This document shows, piece after piece, positions 57,796 to 64,000 of a DNA stretch of 64,000 nt (position 1 is its first letter; each line of letters opens with the position of its first letter). The translations under genes were made by a program, and so were the position numbers. Source of the DNA: Cephalopachus bancanus (lineage: Eukaryota; Chordata; Mammalia; Primates; Tarsiidae). A model generated the notes under the pieces. The model worked only from the letters and a program-made list of their open reading frames with translations, did not search any database and was not told where the DNA came from. Location of the stretch: assembly GCA_027257055.1 (NCBI GenBank), contig JAPVLO010000323.1, positions 879,001 through 943,000 of the forward strand, given 5' to 3'.

Positions 57796-59325
57796 ATGAG
57801 ATTTAAGATTGCGAAATGTTTGCTTTGATTTGGGATAGTTTAGTCTTTTCTCCATTCTTCTAAAAGCCATGCACAAAAGAATACAGGCCAGACTTGCTAT
57901 TTAGGGACTTCAACTAACCCAAGATATTGTGTCCTGTTTTATCCACAGATAGAACCTTGGTAAGATTCTACCTCAGTGCCAACCTAATGTAAATTGATTA
58001 TATCTCTGTTAGCTTTTTAGTTTTAAACGAGTAGTTGGTTTTCAAACTAATTTGCAAATTTCTTGTTACAGCGACGATTGAGTCCATCTGTTCATAAATA
58101 ATTTTCTTCCTGGCACTGATTGCAAAACGGTTTCACCTTCTAAGAACATGCCCAGATTTATACCATCCATTATCCAAAAGTTTACAGAACATGAACCCTG
58201 TGGCTAATATTGTGAGGAACACAAAGATAAATAGGTTGAATATCGGTCTTTAGGCCAGCCTCAGTTGAATACCAAATGCCAGAGAGACTGGGTGACTTCT
58301 TAGCTTATAAATGTACAGTAATAATTTGGATGCCAAACACTGACTCGGTTTCCCAAAAGGAACATCATCTTTCCATTTTCTTGGCCCCATGTTTCAGATG
58401 ACTGAGACAATGAGTATTTCCAGATAAGGGCCTTTCACTCACCCTCATAAAGCTATTGAAGGCTGGACAGTTCTCTGCTGACTTCTGGATTTCTAACTGA
58501 CGATGGCCCAAACACAGTCAGTAAGGCTTATTTTCCTCAAGCATGGCTGTTCACCTCCCCATCTTATTCCAGGATTACCACTCCAGATCATGTCATTTGT
58601 ATGACAAAATACTGAGTATCAAATGCCAGACTCAGCAGAATAATGAGGACTAGAAAGCTCTGATCATTGACTTTTTTTCAAAAATCTGTTTTCATGATAA
58701 CATACCACCAGTACACTTCCCAATCCTTGGCTATTCATTGAAAATATAGCATACTTTACCAGAATGAATGAACTCATCATGCTACTATGCTACTATGGGG
58801 ATTGTTGCCTGCTGGTATTTAGAAAAAAGAAAGACGAGCAATTTTTTATACTTAGGTATTATTGCCTTAGATCATTGGTACTGGTTGCTAGCATTGCCAG
58901 AGAGGATGGCTATTCCAAATCTAGATCTATTATATTTAGTAACACTGACCCAGATCTTAATTGGTTCATAAGTAATTATCTTACTTAACGGGTAGCCTTA
59001 TTCAGAGGCTTTTGGTAATATATTTCACCATCCTTTATCTTGGAGGTAATGGCATACCAGGACACAGGATTGTTAAAGCTTAGCATGCTACAGCTGTTTG
59101 AGGTTTTTTTTGGGGGGGGGGCGGTTGAGTTTTTTGTTTGTTCGTTTTTTAAAGATACGATCAGCCATCCAGTTAAATCTATTTTAATATTTTCCTGCAC
59201 TAGTCTTATTGTCCGAAGAAAAACTTTGGTCCCTCAATCACACATTGGTTTTGACATTAGAATGGATTCACAACTCTTCTCAGAATTGAACTCTTGGCTG
59301 ATCTTACGGTGTTTTTTGAGCTCGT
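57796..59325. other. Single-copy stretch, no gene recognised
   Basis: No repeat recognised except a G run at 59110-59121. A plus-strand frame of 96 codons at 59040-59330 crosses this run and has no domain. Confidence 0.35.
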
Positions 59326-59480
59326 CTTAAAGTAGCAACAATCCTTTTCTCCAGGAAGCCTTCTTTGCTCAACTTCCACAACAAAACATCAACCTTATTC
59401 TTGCTTAATTATCTGTTAAGAGAGTCATAACTATGTATTTGAACCTGTATACCATCTATGATGCAAATACTTTCCAGGGA
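59326..59480 (+). repeat. L2 LINE 3' fragment, plus strand
   Basis: 'ccaggaagccttctttgctc', 'aacttccacaacaaaacatc' and 'acaatccttttctccaggaa' fit the L2 'ccaggaagccttccctga' block. Confidence 0.5.
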
Positions 59481-59661
59481 ATACATCTTATCAAATTCTC
59501 ATCTTAAAGGAGTGTCATTTGAAAGGAATTAATTCTTCAAGGAGAGAGTAGGTACATTCCTCCAGAATCTCTAAGATCTACTACTGGGTTAAGCCAGGAG
59601 AACATGGTACTTTGATGCCATTACTTCAGCTAACTGTGGCAAAATGTTTTTACTGAAACAT

Positions 59662-60030
59662 TGAAGGTAGTGTGCCAAGTTCAGATGGGGGAGGGGCATG
59701 GACAGCAACCAAAGGGAGGTTTCAAAGGAGGCCCCGATGAATGTAATGATGCCTTATTTGCAAGAAGACCTCCTGGCAGCTAGCAAAGCCAAATGAGGAA
59801 CACAGACTGCACTACACAGCCTTGAATCTATAACAATTGTTGGCATCATATCATCAAGGTCAGTTTTTTAGTCAGTATCCCTTGTTCTAAGCAGTTGCCA
59901 GATGTGAAACTATGAATTTAGAGAAAGTAAAGTCTAGTTGGCAAGACATTATCTGGGTGATAAAGCATTAGACGGAAGACATAGCACCATTCATGAGGTA
60001 GGGGGGGCCTCCCTGAAATATGTAGATGGT
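59662..60030 (+). repeat. Copy A of an unnamed ~365-bp repeated segment
   Basis: Shares long words in the same order with 61449-61806: 'aatgtaatgatgcc', 'gctagcaaagccaaatgagg', 'acaattgttggcatcatatc', 'aagcagttgccagatgtgaa', 'atgaatttagagaaa', 'catagcaccattca', 'gaaatatgt'. Roughly 85% alike by eye. Same orientation. Not recognised as a known family. Confidence 0.85.
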
Positions 60031-60560
60031 AGAATGCAACTGATGTATTTCTAATAGTATGGATGTCTTTGAGAGTAAAGAGTTGAGAAATATTTAAGCA
60101 ATAAAACCCACTTGGTCTTGATGACAGATCGGATGTGCTGTGAAGAGACTCTGAAGAGAAAGAGAGTAAGGAAGACCACATCTCTGACACAGATGATCTG
60201 ATGGATGATAGAGTATTTAGTGTAAATAGAGTGGGGCTCAGATGGTGATATACAGAGTCTGTAGTGCATGTGAAACATCCAAGTTCTTGTGTACAGCACA
60301 CATTTGAATAAATGAGTCAGAAGTCAGAAAAGAGGTCAATACTAGCACAATGAGTCAACAAGGGAAAAATATGGACAACATCATTGGTTTGAGAGACCAG
60401 CATAGGAAGAGGATCCGAGGAGATCAATTTAAAAAGGAAAATGTAATGAAACATAAACCACAGTATCAGAAATAATTTTACACTGACTGGCATGAAATTG
60501 AGAATGTGACCCTTAAAACTAGAAATAAGAGAGCCCAGCAATTTCACTGAGTTTAGGAAT
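60031..60560. other. Unassigned, possibly antisense L2-like
   Basis: Texture resembles decayed antisense L2 ('atgacagatcggatgtgctg', 'agagtaaggaagaccacatc') but I cannot secure the match. The two overlapping minus frames here have no domain. Confidence 0.3.
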
Positions 60561-61448
60561 AAACAAAAGATTCATGCCTGACAGGTGAGTTCTCACCAAA
60601 TAAAGATGTTTTATTGACTCCTACCTTGATAAGAATATTTCAATAACGAAGGAAAAGATAGGTTGTTTGATCTAAAGAACACTATGATTTCAAAGTGAAC
60701 ACCTGTTATTCAAGGGAAAATACTTGCACGAATATATAACAAATTATTAACGGTATCTTTAGGCACATGGGTTCGAAGAGACATCTGTTTTCTTGTACAT
60801 TTCTGTAGTATTTGAAGCACAGAAAGTAAGTTTAATAAAAAGCAAAGTGGACACCTATATTTCTTTCTAATAAATGTTTATCTTTTATCTGATGCCTTCT
60901 TCAATCCTCACCACCGATTTAAGGAAAGCTGTTTTCATTTTACCTGTCTGTGTCTGTTGGACCAGTAAATGCCAAAGAACTCGGGTTTAGAGGCAACACT
61001 GTGATGGCCAGCATAAGAAACTAGAACACAACCTGTCCTTTGGCGGGCTTGCAGCTTCTCTACAGGGGTTTACTCAACAGAAACGGAAAGCTGGCTCCTG
61101 GGGTATCTACTCACTGTCACCCACAAGCAGTCCAGGCCCTCGACGCCCTCTAGCCAAACAGAAATGAAGCCTTTTGTCAATTTCAGCAGCCTCTTCCTCC
61201 AGCTCCCTCACTCCTGAGGCTGGCCCTTCATGTGTGTTCTAAACTTGCAGCTCTGCAGAGACCATATCTGGAACTGAAAGGTCAGCACCCCTGGATCAAG
61301 AGGGTTTCTGGCCCTTGCCCTGCAAGGGCTGCTACTTTTACATTTGCAGATAGGAACGTACCCCCTGTTGCTCACACTGATGGACCTAATGGTTTCCTGG
61401 CATGCCAAGGTTCACAGCCATCTGCTCTCCTGGCAGCATGCCCACATC
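60561..61448. other. Unassigned; GC-richer part at 61020-61448
   Basis: The first half is AT-rich single-copy. The second half is GC-richer, pyrimidine-rich, with overlapping frames (plus 61232-61525, minus 61208-61408) lacking domains. No repeat recognised. Confidence 0.35.
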
Positions 61449-61806
61449 GAAGGTGGCGTGCCATGTTCAGATGGGGGTGGGGCACGGACAGCAACCAAGG
61501 AGAGGTTTCAAGGGGGGCCCACTGAATGTAATGATGCCTCATTTGCAAGACCTCCTGGTAGCTAGCAAAGCCAAATGAGGAACACATGCTGTACTACAAA
61601 GCCTCCTATCCATGACAATTGTTGGCATCATATCATCAAGCCCAGTTTTTATTCTGTGTCCCTTGTTCCAAGCAGTTGCCAGATGTGAATTATGAATTTA
61701 GAGAAAATAAAGCCTGGTTGGCAAGACTTTTTCCAGATGATCAAGCATAAGATAGAAGATATAGCACCATTCAAGGGGGGATCCCACCTTGAAATATGTG
61801 GATACG
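61449..61806 (+). repeat. Copy B of an unnamed ~365-bp repeated segment
   Basis: Second copy of the segment at 59662-60030, same orientation, 1.79 kb downstream. Differs by small indels (for example CAAGACCTCC here against CAAGAAGACCTCC in copy A). Flanking sequences outside the segment do not match. Confidence 0.85.
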
Positions 61807-61923
61807 GCTTATTAAGCAGTCACCAAGGCTGGTTCCTGGTTTCTGGTGAGTCTCCATGGCTGGAAAACGTGCCTGTCCTCAGGCCCCTTAGCTATGGTTG
61901 TGTGTGTAGAACTGCATGGGGAA

Positions 61924-62220
61924 GGCTGGGCATGGTGACTCACTACTGTAATCCCAGTACTCTGGGAGGCCGAGGCAGCAGGATTGCTTGAGCCCAGGAG
62001 TTCAAGACCAGCCTAAGAAACATAGTGAGACCTTGTCCCCACAAAAAAAAATCAAAAATTACTCAGGCTTGGTGGTGCATGCCTGTAGTCCCAGCTACTC
62101 AGGATGCTGAGGTGGAAGGATCACCTCAACCCAGTAGGCTAAGACTGCAGTGAGCCATGACCGTGCCTCTGTACTCCAACCTGGACAGCAGAGTGAGACC
62201 CTCGACTCAAAAAAAAAAAA
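61924..62220 (+). mobile_element. Old Alu (AluJ-like), plus strand
   Basis: Dimer starting GGCTGGGCATGGTGACTCAC, with an A-run linker at 62042-62050 and a poly-A tail. Flanks AGAACTGCATGGG (61908-61920) and AGAATTGCATAGGG (62220-62233) are a decayed target duplication. Confidence 0.93.
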
Positions 62221-62534
62221 GAATTGCATAGGGCATACTTGTACTAAAAAAAATTATTGGTTGTTTATCTGAAATTCTAATTTAGCTGGAGTCATGTCAA
62301 TCTGGTAGGCCTACTCTTAGATCAAACTTATAAAGGGGAGGTACAAGGAAGCGAATGTAAGGAGATTTGGAGCAAGCCAAGGGCAGTTGGCAGCAGAAAT
62401 GTCTTAGAATACAGGTGGCTTGGAGAAATCATCTTTCATCTGAAAACACCCCCTTACCTATGTGGGAAGTGCCTTTGATTGTTGGAGGATGTCTGTAAGT
62501 CTTGATTTCTTTCAAGCCTTCTCTCCCATTATCC

Positions 62535-62535
<1 letters not shown>
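62221..62535. other. Unassigned single-copy segment
   Basis: No gene or repeat recognised between the Alu and the CA repeat. Confidence 0.35.

Positions 62536-62582
<47 letters not shown>
62536..62582 (+). repeat. (CA)n microsatellite
   Basis: About 23 uninterrupted CA units. The HTHT and CVCV open frames crossing it are artefacts of the repeat. Confidence 0.97.
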
Positions 62583-62584
<2 letters not shown>

Positions 62585-62694
62585 CTCCAGTCAAACGGTT
62601 GTCCATACTGCTTTCTGCAGTGCATGCACAGCCCAGTCATCACCACTACCTGAATGGTCTCCTTCATCATTTGTACTTGTTTGTGTAAGATAAG

Positions 62695-63380
62695 AATAGC
62701 AAGCAGGAAGAACACTGCACTTTGGAGTCAAATCAACCTGAGTTTGAATCCGAGATTTGCTACTTACTAATTGCAAGTCCTTGGGCAAGTTTCATCATTT
62801 GTTAAGAGACAATTATTTTTGTTTCCATTTTTATTTTAGATTCAAAGGGCACACGTGCATGTGGACATATCGTGTAGTGGTCGCATTGTTAAATGACAAT
62901 TCTAACTTTTTGTTTCCTTGGCTTCAAAGCATGAGCCATAACCCTGTCCAGTGAGGTTATTAGGAAAATTAAGTATGGCTGGGCTTGGTGGCTCAGCCTG
63001 TAATCCCAGCACTTTGGGAGGCCGAGGTGAGTGAATTGCCTGAGACCATGGGTTCGAGACCCGCCCGGGCAACTTGGCGAGACCTCATCTCTACCATAAA
63101 TCAAAAATCAGCCAGGCGTGGTAGTGCATGCCTGTAGTTCTGTTACTTAGAAGGCTGAGGTGGAAGGATGGCTGGGGTCCAGCAGGTCAAGGCTGTGGTG
63201 GCCAGGAGCGTGCCACTGCACTCCAGTCAGGGCAACGGAGTGAGGCTCAAACTCAAAAAAAAAAGAAAGAAAAATAAAATTAAATATGATAATGTACTAA
63301 AGTGAATTACCTGGTACATGGGAGTTACTTAAAATCAAATACTACTGTTGTTGTTGTTGTTATCATTACTGTCATTCAAA
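62695..63380 (+). repeat. MIR SINE, plus strand, split by an Alu, with a (TTG)n end
   Basis: 'cactttggagtcaaatcaac', 'ctgagtttgaatccgagatt', 'gcaagtccttgggcaagttt' lie left of the Alu; 'aatgtactaaagtgaattac', 'ctggtacatgggagttactt' and the (TTG) run at 63344-63361 lie right of it. Confidence 0.75.
62977..63272 (+). mobile_element. Alu, plus strand, lineage-type
   Basis: Starts GGCTGGGCTTGGTGGCTCAG with the shortened box and the 'ataaatcaaaaatcagccag' linker. Target duplication AAAATTAAGTATG (62965-62977) versus AAAATTAAATATG, one mismatch. Confidence 0.94.
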
Positions 63381-63384
63381 GCCA

Positions 63385-63590
63385 GCTCACAACCACAGAG
63401 ACCCAGAAATGTATTGCCTAGGTTTGGATCCTGGCTCTCCCTGTTGTAAGCTATGTGACCTTAGGTAAGTTATTCTACATGTATATGCCTCTGTTTACTC
63501 CTCTATAAAATAGACATGCATACTATGCCTGGCAAATAGAAAGAGCCATGTAAGCACTGGCCATTATTATTGTCTTCTAGGAAATGTTCC
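63385..63590 (+). repeat. MIR SINE, plus strand
   Basis: 'ctaggtttggatcctggctc', 'gtaagctatgtgaccttagg', 'gcctctgtttactcctctat', 'tgcctggcaaatagaaagag'. A second MIR in tandem with the previous one. Confidence 0.85.
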
Positions 63591-63844
63591 CAGCCTACCC
63601 AACCAGGAAGTTGTAATCCCTCTCTGAATTTCTTCAGCATATTACCAACTCCAGGCACATTTGGTTTTTAGGATGTGTCTTGTTTTTCCATGTGTCCCCA
63701 ATGCCTAATAGGAGCTCATTGAGTGTCTAATGATGAAGATAACAAAGATTCAGCAAGCACATGAGATACTGATCTGAGCAAGCACATGGATGAATACCCC
63801 CAGCTGTGCACATGGATGACCAGCCAGCCAGAAATCACCTCTAG

Positions 63845-64000
63845 TTATTATGCCTACTGTGTGCCAACCACCACGTTAGGTGCCGTAATATTCTCTTTCA
63901 TTTAGCGTCATATCAACCCTGCAAATTAGTCATTATTTTCCTGTTTTTACAGCTTAGAGAGGTTCAGTTATTCACCTTAGTCTGCACAGTCTATAACGTG
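63845..64000 (-). repeat. MIR SINE, minus strand, running off the window
   Basis: 'ctactgtgtgccaaccacca', 'ttaggtgccgtaatattctc', 'tttttacagcttagagaggt', 'tcagttattcaccttagtct'. Cut by the window edge. Confidence 0.75.

Overview
This window is non-coding nuclear DNA from a mammal, almost certainly a primate. It contains about thirteen dimeric Alu SINEs, primate-type L1 LINEs, MaLR LTRs and many ancient mammalian MIR and L2 remnants. The youngest Alus share changes not found in the human AluJ/S/Y consensus, such as a shortened 'GGCTCAGCCTGTAATCC' box and an 'ACAATAAATC' linker. L1 3' ends finish in a distinctive 'ACCCCACAT..TTTAAAAT' tail. Deletion derivatives of two mariner families are also present. 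Together these suggest a strepsirrhine primate, more likely a lemur than a galago because no tRNA-derived galago-type SINE was seen. The species assignment is an inference.

I found no protein-coding exon, rRNA, tRNA, CRISPR array or operon. All open reading frames are short. The longest is 175 codons on the minus strand at 35924-36451 and I do not recognise it. Most of the rest are translations of Alu, L1 ORF2, microsatellite or mariner relics. The window is intergenic or deep intronic.

Layout: 0-2.5 kb carries two internally deleted mariner transposons. 2.5-11.4 kb is mostly single-copy with one young Alu and MIR/L2 fragments; 8.1-9.1 kb looks free of repeats. 11.46-16.1 kb is a pile-up of nested L1 insertions of at least three ages, two with 5' inversions, plus one young Alu. 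16.1-27.8 kb is mainly single-copy with one old Alu, MIRs and a MaLR LTR sitting inside a MIR. 27.8-35 kb is Alu-rich and includes old L1/HAL1-like sequence. 35-40 kb is mostly unique, with an L2 relic and a 5'-truncated Alu. 40.2-44.9 kb holds two rearranged L1s. 46-48.2 kb is L2 broken by an MLT1-like LTR and MER5A-like DNA. 48.2-51.3 kb is an AT-rich stretch without visible repeats and is the best candidate for conserved regulatory sequence. 51.3-64 kb is mixed L2/MIR, two L1 tails, an unexplained ~365-bp repeated segment (59.66 and 61.45 kb), and two Alus.

The window has no gene network to describe. What it records is a sequence of insertions: MIR and L2 first, then MaLR LTRs and old L1s, then mariners, younger L1s and lineage-specific Alus. 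Several Alus still have intact 16-17 bp target-site duplications. Repeat boundaries and family names come from reading the sequence, without a repeat library, so ends are approximate unless a target-site duplication (TSD) is quoted.
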